Source of the DNA: Citrobacter sp. wls619
Lineage (GTDB): Bacteria > Pseudomonadota > Gammaproteobacteria > Enterobacterales > Enterobacteriaceae
Direction of reading: 5' to 3'
DNA length: 32,075 nt
NCBI RefSeq assembly: GCF_005281345.1
Contig: NZ_SZXJ01000076.1
Location: 1 to 32,075 of the forward strand
Shown: positions 18,897 to 32,075 of the stretch, one piece after another
Numbering within the stretch: the first letter of the stretch is position 1
How the letters are laid out: each line of letters opens with the position of its first letter
Program-made: the position numbers and the translations under genes
The notes under the pieces: generated by a model
Told to the model about the DNA's origin: nothing
Seen by the model: only the letters and a program-made list of their open reading frames with translations
Databases searched by the model: none

Positions 18897-19214
18897 ATGG
18901 AAGAGTTAGAAACAATCATCATGGAATTACTCGTGAATGCGGGTGCTGCCCGCAGCCAGGCCCTCACAGCGCTGCAACTGGCGCGTAAAGGTGATTTCAC
19001 GGGTGCAGAACAAGCTATGACGGAATCACGCGAGTTCGTTAAACAAGCGCATAAAATTCAGACCCAACTTATCGGTATAGACGAAGGTACGGGAAAGTTA
19101 CCGGTCAATCTCATCACCGTCCATTCGCAGGACCATTTGATGAACGCGATGGTGATTCAGGATCTGGCGGGCGACATGATTGAACTTTATCGGCGCTTAC
19201 CGCCGGTAAATTAA
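18897..19214 (+). CDS. PTS EIIA component, lactose/cellobiose family
   Basis: The 105-aa protein is an all-helical EIIA of the lactose/cellobiose family. It takes phosphate from HPr on a histidine and works as a trimer. The active-site motif is VHSQDHLM, with predicted phospho-H76 and the conserved metal-site aspartate D79. The ribosome binding site GGAG is inside the end of the EIIB gene, so the two are coupled. No EIIC is nearby. The pair may serve a permease encoded elsewhere, or have a signalling role. Length and motifs look intact, not decayed. Confidence 0.92.
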   Translation: MEELETIIMELLVNAGAARSQALTALQLARKGDFTGAEQAMTESREFVKQAHKIQTQLIGIDEGTGKLPVNLITVHSQDHLMNAMVIQDLAGDMIELYRRLPPVN

Positions 19215-19235
19215 TGGTGCTGCCGAATGGCTTCT

Positions 19236-19264
19236 TAGGCCTGATAAGCGCAGCGCCGCCAGGC
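19236..19264 (-). repeat. REP (palindromic extragenic) element
   Basis: On the minus strand this reads as GCCTGGCGGCGC then a short loop and GCGCTTATCAGGCCTA, a typical single REP unit of enteric bacteria. It lies between the EIIA stop and the rpoC terminator, a usual place for REP sequences. Confidence 0.75.
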
Positions 19265-19278
19265 ATAAACATAGATAT

Positions 19279-19305
19279 AAAAAAACCCGCCAAAGCGGGT
19301 TTTTT
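19279..19305. terminator. Bidirectional terminator of rpoBC and the PTS pair
   Basis: A-run, ACCCGC-CAAA-GCGGGT, T-run: a strong intrinsic terminator that works on both strands. It ends the rplJL-rpoBC transcript 17 bases after the rpoC stop and would also stop transcripts from the EIIB-EIIA pair. The arms equal those of the terminator at 17186-17211. Confidence 0.92.
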
Positions 19306-19322
19306 ATTAGGGTCAACAACGA

Positions 19323-23546
<4,224 letters not shown>

Positions 23547-23622
23547 GGATTTGCTCCCGTCGGAGTTAGCACAATCTGGCGCTGGCGGTTAAGCCAGCAC
23601 CAGTGACCTGTTTGATCGAGAG

Positions 23623-26600
23623 TTACTCGTCTTCCAGCTCGATGTTGATACCCAGCGAACGAATCTCTTTCAACAGTACGTTGAAGGATTCCGGCATGCC
23701 TGGTTCCATCTGATGGTTGCCGTCCACGATGTTTTTATACATCTTAGTACGACCGTTCACGTCATCAGACTTAACGGTGAGCATTTCCTGCAGGGTGTAT
23801 GCTGCGCCATATGCTTCCAGCGCCCACACTTCCATCTCCCCGAAGCGCTGACCACCGAACTGCGCCTTACCACCCAGCGGCTGCTGAGTAACCAGGCTGT
23901 AAGAACCGGTAGAACGCGCATGCATCTTGTCATCAACCAGGTGGTTCAGTTTCAGCATGTACATGTAGCCAACGGTAACCTGGCGCTCGAACTGCTCACC
24001 GGTACGACCGTCGAACAGTGTGATCTGACCGGAAGTCGGCAGGCCACCCAGCTGTAACAGTTCCTTGATTTCAGACTCTTTCGCACCGTCGAATACCGGC
24101 GTTGCGATCGGCATACCTTTTTTCAGGTTTTCAGCCAGACGCAGAACTTCTTCATCGCTGAAGGTATTCAGGTCAACTTTCTGACGAACATCTGAACCCA
24201 GATCGTAAGCACGCTGGATGAATTCGCGCAGTTTCGCGACTTCCTGCTGCTGTTTCAGCATGGCGTTGATCTTATCGCCGATACCTTTTGCAGCCATACC
24301 CAGGTGGGTTTCAAGGATCTGACCGATGTTCATACGCGATGGTACGCCCAGCGGGTTCAGTACGATATCTACCGGCGTACCGTTAGCATCGTGTGGCATA
24401 TCTTCTATCGGGTTGATCTTAGAGATTACACCCTTGTTACCGTGACGACCTGCCATCTTATCACCAGGCTGGATCCGACGTTTAACCGCCAGATAAACCT
24501 TAACAATCTTCAGCACGCCCGGTGCCAGATCGTCGCCCTGAGTGATTTTACGGCGTTTCGCTTCGAGTTTTTTCTCGAATTCGTGTTTCAGTTCGTCGTA
24601 CTGCTCAGCCAGTTGTTCCAGCTGATTCTGTTTCTCTTCGTCGGTCAGGCCGAGTTCTAACCAGCGGTCGCGCGGCAGTTTGTCGAGCTTCTCAGCTTCA
24701 ACACCACCGGAAACCAGCACAGCGTAGATACGGCTGAACAGGCCAGCTTCGAGGATCTGCAGTTCTTCAGACAGGTCTTTTTTCGCCTGCTTCAGCTGCA
24801 TCTCTTCGATTTCCAGCGCACGTTTGTCTTTTTCTACGCCATCGCGAGTAAAGACCTGAACGTCGATAATCGTACCGGAAACACCGTTTGGCACGCGCAG
24901 AGAAGAGTCTTTAACGTCAGACGCTTTCTCACCGAAGATCGCACGCAGCAGCTTCTCTTCTGGCGTCAGCTGGGTTTCACCTTTCGGTGTTACCTTACCA
25001 ACCAGAATGTCGCCACCGGTCACTTCCGCACCGATATAAACGATACCGGATTCATCCAGTTTGGAGAGCGCAGCTTCACCCACGTTCGGGATGTCAGCGG
25101 TGATCTCTTCTGGCCCCAGCTTGGTGTCACGGGACACACATGCCAGTTCCTGAATATGGATGGTGGTGAAACGGTCTTCCTGGACAACACGCTCGGATAC
25201 GAGGATGGAGTCTTCGAAGTTGTAACCATTCCATGGCATGAATGCCACGCGCATGTTCTGACCCAGCGCCAGTTCACCGAGGTCGGTGGACGGACCGTCT
25301 GCCAGCACATCACCACGTTCAACCGGCTCGCCCAGAGATACGCAAGGCATCTGGTTGATGCAGGTGTTCTGGTTAGAACGGGTGTATTTGGTCAGGTTAT
25401 AAATGTCGATACCTGCTTCGCCCGGGTACATCTCGTCTTCGTTAACTTTGATAACGATACGGGAAGCATCCACGTACTGAACAGTACCGCCACGTTTAGC
25501 AACTGCAGTAACACCGGAGTCAACGGCAACAGCACGTTCCATACCGGTACCAACAAGCGGCTTATCAGCGCGCAGAGTCGGAACCGCCTGACGTTGCATG
25601 TTCGCACCCATCAATGCACGGTTGGCGTCATCGTGTTCCAGGAACGGGATCAGGGACGCACCGACGGATACCACCTGCTGGGTGGATACGTCCATGTAGT
25701 CAACCTGGTCGCGGCTGAACAAGCTGGATTCGCCTTTGCTACGGCAGGTAACCAGATCTTCTACAAAGTGGCCTTCGTCATCCAGGTTGGAGTTCGCCTG
25801 AGCGATAACGTAGTTGCCTTCTTCGATAGCAGACAGGTAATGAATTTCGTCAGTGACAACACCGTCGGTTACTTTACGGTACGGAGTCTCAAGGAAGCCG
25901 TATTCGTTAGTCTGTGCATACACGGACAGGGAGTTGATCAGACCGATGTTCGGACCTTCAGGCGTTTCGATTGGACATACGCGACCGTAGTGAGTCGGGT
26001 GTACGTCTCGAACTTCGAAGCCTGCGCGTTCACGGGTCAGACCGCCTGGGCCGAGTGCGGAGATACGACGTTTGTGCGTAATCTCAGACAGCGGGTTGTT
26101 CTGGTCCATAAACTGAGACAGCTGGCTGGAACCAAAGAACTCTTTCACTGCTGCAGAAATCGGCTTGGCGTTGATCATATCCTGAGGCATCAGGGTATCC
26201 AGATCGCCCAGAGACAGACGCTCTTTCACCGCACGCTCAACACGTACCAGGCCAACGCGGAATTGGTTTTCCGCCATTTCGCCTACGGAACGGATACGAC
26301 GGTTGCCGAGGTGGTCAATATCATCGACTTCGCCTTTACCATTACGGATATCGATGAGCTTCTTCATCACTTCGATGATGTCGTCTTTGCTCAGGATACC
26401 GGAACCTTCGATTTCGTCGCGCAGCAGAGAACGGTTGAACTTCATACGACCAACCGCAGACAGGTCATAGCGGTCTTCGGAGAAGAACAGGTTCTCGAAC
26501 AGGCTTTCAGCAGCTTCACGAGTCGGCGGCTCACCAGGACGCATCATGCGGTAGATTTCTACCAGTGCGCTCAGACGATCGTTGGTTGGGTCAACACGTA

Positions 26601-27651
26601 CAGTTTCAGAAATGTACGGACCGTGATCCAGATCGTTAGTGAACAGCGTTTCGATACGCTTGTGACCAGATTGGCTCAGCTTAGCCAGCAGATCCAGGCT
26701 CAGCTCCATGTTAGCTGCGCAGATCAGCTCGCCAGTAGATTCGTCAACGTAGTCTTTAGCCGCAACTTTACCAGCAATGTATTCAACCGGAACTTCGATA
26801 TGTTTGATATCGTCTTTTTCCAGTTGGCGAATGTGGCGCGCAGTGATGCGACGGCCTTTTTCGACGTAGACTTTGCCGTTAGCTTCAATGTCAAAGGAGG
26901 CGGTTTCACCACGCAGGCGTTCCGGCACCAGTTCCATCTGCAGCTTGTTGTCGCGAATTTCGAAAACAACTTTTTCAAAGAACAGGTCAAGGATCTGCTC
27001 AGTGGTGTAGTTCAGTGCACGCAGAATAATGGTCGCTGGCAGTTTGCGGCGACGGTCAATACGTACAAACAGGTTGTCCTTCGGATCGAATTCGAAGTCC
27101 AGCCAGGAACCACGGTAAGGAATGATGCGCGCGTTATACAGCACTTTACCCGAAGAGTGGGTTTTACCTTTGTCGGAGTCAAAGAAGACGCCAGGACTAC
27201 GGTGCAGCTGAGAAACGATAACACGCTCAGTACCATTGATTACAAAGGTACCGTTGTCAGTCATGAGCGGAATTTCGCCCATGTAGACTTCTTGTTCTTT
27301 AATGTCTTTTACGGTGCCTTCCGGCGCTTCGCGCTCGTAGATCACCAGACGCAGTTTTACGCGCAGCGGTGCGGAATAGGTCACGCCACGGATCTGACAT
27401 TCCTGAACGTCAAACACCGGTTCGCCAAGGCGGTAGCTGACGTATTGCAGCTCGGAATTACCGCTGTAGCTCTGAATCGGGAAAACGGAACGGAAAGCTG
27501 CTTCCAGACCATACTGCCCTTCAGGATCTTGCTCGATGAACTTCTGAAACGAGTCAAGCTGGATAGAAAGGAGATAAGGTATGTCCAACACTTGTGGACG
27601 TTTACCAAAATCCTTACGAATACGTTTTTTCTCGGTATAGGAGTAAACCAT
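23623..27651 (-). CDS. rpoB: RNA polymerase beta subunit
   Basis: This is the 1342-aa beta subunit of RNA polymerase, with the same length as E. coli, starting [18 protein letters not shown]. The rifampicin-binding cluster is wild type in E. coli numbering: Q513, D516, H526, R529 and S531 are all present ([25 protein letters not shown]). The downstream catalytic segments ([26 protein letters not shown]) are intact. It lies about 320 bases after rplL, behind the attenuator, and 76 bases before rpoC. Confidence 0.99.
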   Translation of the reverse strand: MVYSYTEKKRIRKDFGKRPQVLDIPYLLSIQLDSFQKFIEQDPEGQYGLEAAFRSVFPIQSYSGNSELQYVSYRLGEPVFDVQECQIRGVTYSAPLRVKLRLVIYEREAPEGTVKDIKEQEVYMGEIPLMTDNGTFVINGTERVIVSQLHRSPGVFFDSDKGKTHSSGKVLYNARIIPYRGSWLDFEFDPKDNLFVRIDRRRKLPATIILRALNYTTEQILDLFFEKVVFEIRDNKLQMELVPERLRGETASFDIEANGKVYVEKGRRITARHIRQLEKDDIKHIEVPVEYIAGKVAAKDYVDESTGELICAANMELSLDLLAKLSQSGHKRIETLFTNDLDHGPYISETVRVDPTNDRLSALVEIYRMMRPGEPPTREAAESLFENLFFSEDRYDLSAVGRMKFNRSLLRDEIEGSGILSKDDIIEVMKKLIDIRNGKGEVDDIDHLGNRRIRSVGEMAENQFRVGLVRVERAVKERLSLGDLDTLMPQDMINAKPISAAVKEFFGSSQLSQFMDQNNPLSEITHKRRISALGPGGLTRERAGFEVRDVHPTHYGRVCPIETPEGPNIGLINSLSVYAQTNEYGFLETPYRKVTDGVVTDEIHYLSAIEEGNYVIAQANSNLDDEGHFVEDLVTCRSKGESSLFSRDQVDYMDVSTQQVVSVGASLIPFLEHDDANRALMGANMQRQAVPTLRADKPLVGTGMERAVAVDSGVTAVAKRGGTVQYVDASRIVIKVNEDEMYPGEAGIDIYNLTKYTRSNQNTCINQMPCVSLGEPVERGDVLADGPSTDLGELALGQNMRVAFMPWNGYNFEDSILVSERVVQEDRFTTIHIQELACVSRDTKLGPEEITADIPNVGEAALSKLDESGIVYIGAEVTGGDILVGKVTPKGETQLTPEEKLLRAIFGEKASDVKDSSLRVPNGVSGTIIDVQVFTRDGVEKDKRALEIEEMQLKQAKKDLSEELQILEAGLFSRIYAVLVSGGVEAEKLDKLPRDRWLELGLTDEEKQNQLEQLAEQYDELKHEFEKKLEAKRRKITQGDDLAPGVLKIVKVYLAVKRRIQPGDKMAGRHGNKGVISKINPIEDMPHDANGTPVDIVLNPLGVPSRMNIGQILETHLGMAAKGIGDKINAMLKQQQEVAKLREFIQRAYDLGSDVRQKVDLNTFSDEEVLRLAENLKKGMPIATPVFDGAKESEIKELLQLGGLPTSGQITLFDGRTGEQFERQVTVGYMYMLKLNHLVDDKMHARSTGSYSLVTQQPLGGKAQFGGQRFGEMEVWALEAYGAAYTLQEMLTVKSDDVNGRTKMYKNIVDGNHQMEPGMPESFNVLLKEIRSLGINIELEDE

Positions 27652-27858
27652 TAGGGTTCCTCAGCTCGCTGACAAGTCGACCCATCTGTCCGACGAAGGG
27701 ACAGTTTGTGCAACACTATTTTGTTGACCGGAAAATCGAATACTTTCCGCAATGCCTGTTGCTATCACGCTTAAACCATTTCATTGCGATTTACACAGAA
27801 CTGATGCTCTGTCGCAGTATATTAAGACGTCGATAGAAACAAGCATTGAAAGGCACAG

Positions 27859-27887
27859 CAGTAGTCAAACAGTGTGAAATGCTACTG
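27859..27887 (-). other. Probable RNase III processing stem, rplL-rpoB gap
   Basis: CAGTAG (27859-27864) and CTACTG (27882-27887) form the core of an imperfect longer stem, just downstream of the attenuator on the minus-strand transcript. In E. coli the rplL-rpoB spacer is cut by RNase III in such a hairpin. The assignment is by position. The rest of the 320-base gap (27652-27858) shows no gene or further signal. Confidence 0.4.
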
Positions 27888-27901
27888 GCGCCTTACAGCG
27901 C

Positions 27902-27932
27902 AAAAAGGCTGGTGACTAAAAAGTCACCAGCC
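27902..27932 (-). terminator. rplL-rpoB transcription attenuator
   Basis: On the minus strand GGCTGGTGACT-TTTT-AGTCACCAGCC is followed by TTTTT. The perfect 11-bp stem lies 40 bases after the rplL stop. In E. coli this partial terminator lets only a fraction of transcripts reach rpoBC, which sets the low polymerase to ribosomal-protein ratio. Confidence 0.92.
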
Positions 27933-27971
27933 ATCAGCCTAATTTCTTAGGCTGCAACCAGAAAAGTTGGC

Positions 27972-28337
<366 letters not shown>

Positions 28338-28403
28338 TTAAATTGTTCCTGAAAATCAGAATAAGTTTATACGTAAGCAGATGCTTGAGAAAGATAACTG
28401 CGA

Positions 28404-28901
28404 TTAAGCAGCTTCTTTCGCATCGCGTACAGCAGCCAGAGTACGAACCAGTTTGCCAGCCGAAGCTTCTTTCATGGTTGCCATCAGGCGTGCAATTGCT
28501 TCTTCGTAGGTCGGCAGAGTTGCCAGGCGATCGATTTGCGATGCCGGGATCAATTCACCTTCAAAGGCTGCGGCTTTGACCTCAAATTTTGCATTCGCTT
28601 TCGCGAACTCTTTGAACAGACGAGCAGCAGCGCCCGGGTGTTCCATAGAGTATGCAATCAGGGTCGGACCAACAAACGTGTCTTTCAGGCACTCGAACTG
28701 AGTACCTTCAACGACGCGGCGCAGCAGGGTGTTACGAACAACACGCATGTATACGCCAGCTTCACGACCTGCTTTACGCAGTTCAGTCATTTTATCTACA
28801 GTTACGCCACGGGAATCCGCAACTACTGCAGACAGCGCGCCTTTGGCTACTTCGCTGACTTCAGCAACAATCGCTTGTTTGTCTTGAAGATTTAAAGCCA
28901 T
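28404..28901 (-). CDS. rplJ: 50S ribosomal protein L10
   Basis: L10 anchors the L7/L12 stalk to 23S rRNA and, in complex with L12, represses its own mRNA. From ATG 28901 the protein is 165 aa ([18 protein letters not shown]), preceded by AGGAG at 8 bases. A start at 28934 would add 11 residues that do not belong to the family and would skip the ribosome binding site. The C-terminal helix that binds L12 dimers ([15 protein letters not shown]) is intact. Confidence 0.97.
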
Positions 28902-29272
28902 TAGCTTTGCTCCTGGATGTTTGCCGGAACTCATGTTCCGGAACTCACTTCACTCCTCCCAACGGAGAGAGCGTCTAAATACGGTGAGCAGAAACAAGCC
29001 AGAGTATCAGAAATAATCTTAGCGTTCTGTCACCGTCTACGCAGGGCATTAAGTTTCTGACGAAACACCTGCGGTCTTCGACGGAGGCCTGGATAGGCCA
29101 GGCTCCAACGAACAAATCTTGTCTATCTGTCGCTATTCAATCTGTGACGGCGTTGACTGCCTTCGTTCACACCAGTCACATAGTTAACTATGCTCCTGGC
29201 GATTCACTCAGTTGTCGCCTTGCCACAGCCTGAATATCTCGGATATACGTCTGCAATTAGCAGAAACGTGGG
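28902..29272 (-). promoter_or_regulatory. rplJL leader with L10 feedback site
   Basis: About 370 bases of untranslated leader separate the predicted start site from rplJ. The most prominent structure is the stem-loop at 29083-29106 (GCCTGG/CCAGGC flanked by GGAG/TCC). In E. coli a leader of this kind binds the L10-L12 complex and hides the rplJ ribosome binding site. I see no open frame or other element in this 414-base rplA-rplJ gap. Confidence 0.65.
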
Positions 29273-29278
29273 GGTAAG

Positions 29279-29307
29279 ATTGTAGACAAAATCACCGCCC
29301 ACGTAAA
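29279..29307 (-). promoter_or_regulatory. Promoter of rplJL-rpoBC
   Basis: On the minus strand TTTACG (29307-29302) and TACAAT (29284-29279) are 17 bases apart, just after the rplA stop. This corresponds to the L10 promoter of E. coli, which drives rplJL-rpoBC. Confidence 0.75.
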
Positions 29308-29315
29308 GGCGAATA

Positions 29316-30500
<1,185 letters not shown>

Positions 30501-30533
30501 GTGATTAAATTCGTTTTACGGACAGAATCCATA

Positions 30534-30573
30534 AAAACAAAAGGCGCGAAATTGTATTCCAATCTCGCGCCTT
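30534..30573 (-). terminator. secE-nusG terminator
   Basis: On the minus strand AAGGCGCGA and TCGCGCCTT form a perfect 9-bp stem around a 15-base loop, followed by TTGTTTTT. It lies about 40 bases after the nusG stop. The rplK promoter is interleaved with it. Confidence 0.85.
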
Positions 30574-30579
30574 GTGCAA
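30551..30579 (-). promoter_or_regulatory. Promoter of rplKA, nested in a terminator
   Basis: TTGCAC (30579-30574) and TACAAT (30556-30551) on the minus strand are exactly 17 bases apart, a strong sigma-70 promoter. The spacer contains the left arm of the nusG terminator stem and the -10 lies in its loop. Confidence 0.88.
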
Positions 30580-30610
30580 CGATTAAATCGTCGCTTTTTT
30601 GATCGACGTG

Positions 30611-31156
30611 TTAGGCTTTTTCAACCTGAGCGAAATCCAGTTCAACTGGGGTCGCACGACCGAAGATAGACACGGAAACTTTCAGACGAGACTTCTCGTA
30701 ATCCACTTCTTCAACCACACCGTTAAAGTCAGCGAACGGACCGTCGCTAACACGAACCATTTCACCTGGCTCAAACATCGTTTTCGGACGTGGCTTATCA
30801 CCAACCTGCTGCAAGCGGTTCATGATCGCATCAACTTCTTTGTCGCTGATAGGTGCCGGACGGTCAGATGTACCGCCGATAAAGCCCATCACACGCGGCA
30901 CGCTACGCACCAGGTGCCAGCTTGCATCATTCATTACCATCTGGACCAGTACATAGCCCGGGAAGAATTTACGCTCGCTTTTGCGACGCTGGCCGCCACG
31001 GATTTCGACCACTTCTTCGGTCGGCACCATGACTTCACCAAACAACTCTTCCATATTTTGTAACTTGATATACTCACGCAGCGAGGTCGCTACGCGGCCT
31101 TCAAAACCGGAAAACGCCTGAACGACGTACCAGCGCTTTTTAGGGGCTTCAGACAT
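30611..31156 (-). CDS. nusG: Transcription termination/antitermination factor NusG
   Basis: NusG binds beta' on elongating polymerase, suppresses pausing, and links to Rho or to ribosomal protein S10. The 181-aa protein has the NGN domain ([14 protein letters not shown] start, [12 protein letters not shown]) and a C-terminal KOW domain ([21 protein letters not shown]). It starts one base after the secE stop, with its ribosome binding site in the last secE codons. Confidence 0.98.
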   Translation of the reverse strand: MSEAPKKRWYVVQAFSGFEGRVATSLREYIKLQNMEELFGEVMVPTEEVVEIRGGQRRKSERKFFPGYVLVQMVMNDASWHLVRSVPRVMGFIGGTSDRPAPISDKEVDAIMNRLQQVGDKPRPKTMFEPGEMVRVSDGPFADFNGVVEEVDYEKSRLKVSVSIFGRATPVELDFAQVEKA

Positions 31157-31157
31157 C

Positions 31158-31541
31158 TTAGAACCTCAGGCCAGTGATAAAGGATACCAGGCGAACCAGA
31201 ATACCATCCAGTCCCCACAGGATCAGTGACATTACCGCAGTGACCGCAGCAACGATCAGCGTGGTGTGCAGCGTTTCCTGGCGAGTTGGCCAAATGACCT
31301 TACGGACTTCGGTTCTCGCTTCACGGGCAAAAGCAACGGTCGCTTTACCTTTTGTCGTCAACAGCGCGACACCACCCGCTGCGGCAATCAGAATCACTAC
31401 GGCCAGCGCACGCAGCGGCAGCATCATGTCACGATAGAGGTAGTTGCCAACGATAGCTACAAGCAGCAATACAGCGACAACAACCCACTTCATCGCTTCC
31501 AGGCCGCGCCCGCTTCCTTGAGCTTCGGTATTCGCACTCAT
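31158..31541 (-). CDS. secE: Preprotein translocase subunit SecE
   Basis: SecE is an essential inner-membrane subunit of the SecYEG channel. The 127-aa protein has three membrane segments (about residues 18-36, 43-62 and 92-117). The conserved cytoplasmic amphipathic helix [17 protein letters not shown] lies before the third segment. It is the longer, three-segment form typical of enteric bacteria. It is cotranscribed with nusG. The promoter should lie in 31542-31700, where a CATAAT (minus strand, 31667-31662) is a possible -10. Confidence 0.97.
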   Translation of the reverse strand: MSANTEAQGSGRGLEAMKWVVVAVLLLVAIVGNYLYRDMMLPLRALAVVILIAAAGGVALLTTKGKATVAFAREARTEVRKVIWPTRQETLHTTLIVAAVTAVMSLILWGLDGILVRLVSFITGLRF

Positions 31542-31712
31542 AAACCAACCTGTCAGAAGTATCTACAAACATTTTCACCCCGCGTAAGCGAGGCGATCCA
31601 AACCGAAATGCTCTGGTGCGTTTCGGACTAAACGCCCTCTTCAGAGCCTGTCTCAGCAATGATTATGACAAAAAAAATCACTGATGAGCCAGGTTCTGGT
31701 GTGAAAGCGTGC

Positions 31713-31739
31713 AAAAAGGGCATCAAATGATGCCCTTTT
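31713..31739 (-). terminator. tufB terminator
   Basis: GGGCATCA (31718-31725) pairs with TGATGCCC (31728-31735) and is flanked by A and T runs. On the minus strand the stem is followed by TTTTTGC. It lies 30 bases after the tufB stop and separates tufB from the secE promoter. Confidence 0.9.
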
Positions 31740-31769
31740 ATTGCGCATTGCGTCAAATGTTATCGGCAA

Positions 31770-32075
<306 letters not shown>

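Noticed and set aside
26100..26160. Possible rifampicin-resistance change in rpoB
   Set aside because: The key residues Q513, D516, H526, R529 and S531 are all wild type.
25156..27654. Very long open frame antisense to rpoB (832 codons)
   Set aside because: Highly expressed genes avoid codons whose complements are stops, which leaves long antisense frames. The predicted protein is rich in F, V, N and T with no domain.
28902..28934. Longer rplJ start
   Set aside because: It would add 11 residues not found in L10 and bypass the AGGAG ribosome binding site before ATG 28901.

Overview
The window is a chromosomal segment from a member of the Enterobacteriaceae close to Escherichia, Salmonella and Citrobacter. 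Nearly every gene is recognisable as the counterpart of an E. coli K-12 gene. Gene order matches the E. coli stretch that runs from the purHD operon (next to an rRNA operon in E. coli) through thi to rpoBC and tufB. Protein lengths match or nearly match E. coli (RpoB 1342 aa, RpoC 1407 aa, PurH 529 aa). I cannot fix the genus from sequence alone.

Layout. (1) 1-3141: purH-purD (purine synthesis) behind a PurR operator. (2) 3138-6563: the zinc/envelope-stress system, with zraSR on the minus strand and zraP divergent on the plus strand; two sigma-54 promoters flank central ZraR-type inverted repeats. (3) 6587-10954: a minus-strand run read as nudC-hemE-nfi-yjaG-hupA-yjaH, covering NAD(H)/RNA decapping, haem synthesis, DNA repair, an uncharacterised protein, nucleoid protein HU-alpha and a lipoprotein. 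(4) 11051-11539: rsd, the anti-sigma-70 factor. (5) 11593-17163: a TPP riboswitch followed by thiC-E-F-S-G-H, tightly packed with short overlaps. (6) 17164-19305: the most unusual part, between thiH and rpoC. It holds a CspA-family cold-shock gene with a cspA-like leader, about 600 bp of AT-rich sequence with stem-loops but no convincing gene, and an isolated lactose/cellobiose-family PTS EIIB-EIIA pair without an EIIC. (7) 19323-32075: the transcription/translation cluster on the minus strand, read tufB (3' part only), secE-nusG, rplKA, rplJL, rpoBC. Its promoters, autoregulatory leaders, attenuator and terminators are visible.

Most of the window is core genome under classical regulation: PurR, TPP, L1 and L10 feedback, and the rplL-rpoB attenuator. 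The thiH-rpoC interval is the accessory part. It is bracketed by two almost identical bidirectional terminators. I see no tRNA, rRNA, CRISPR array, transposase or integrase.
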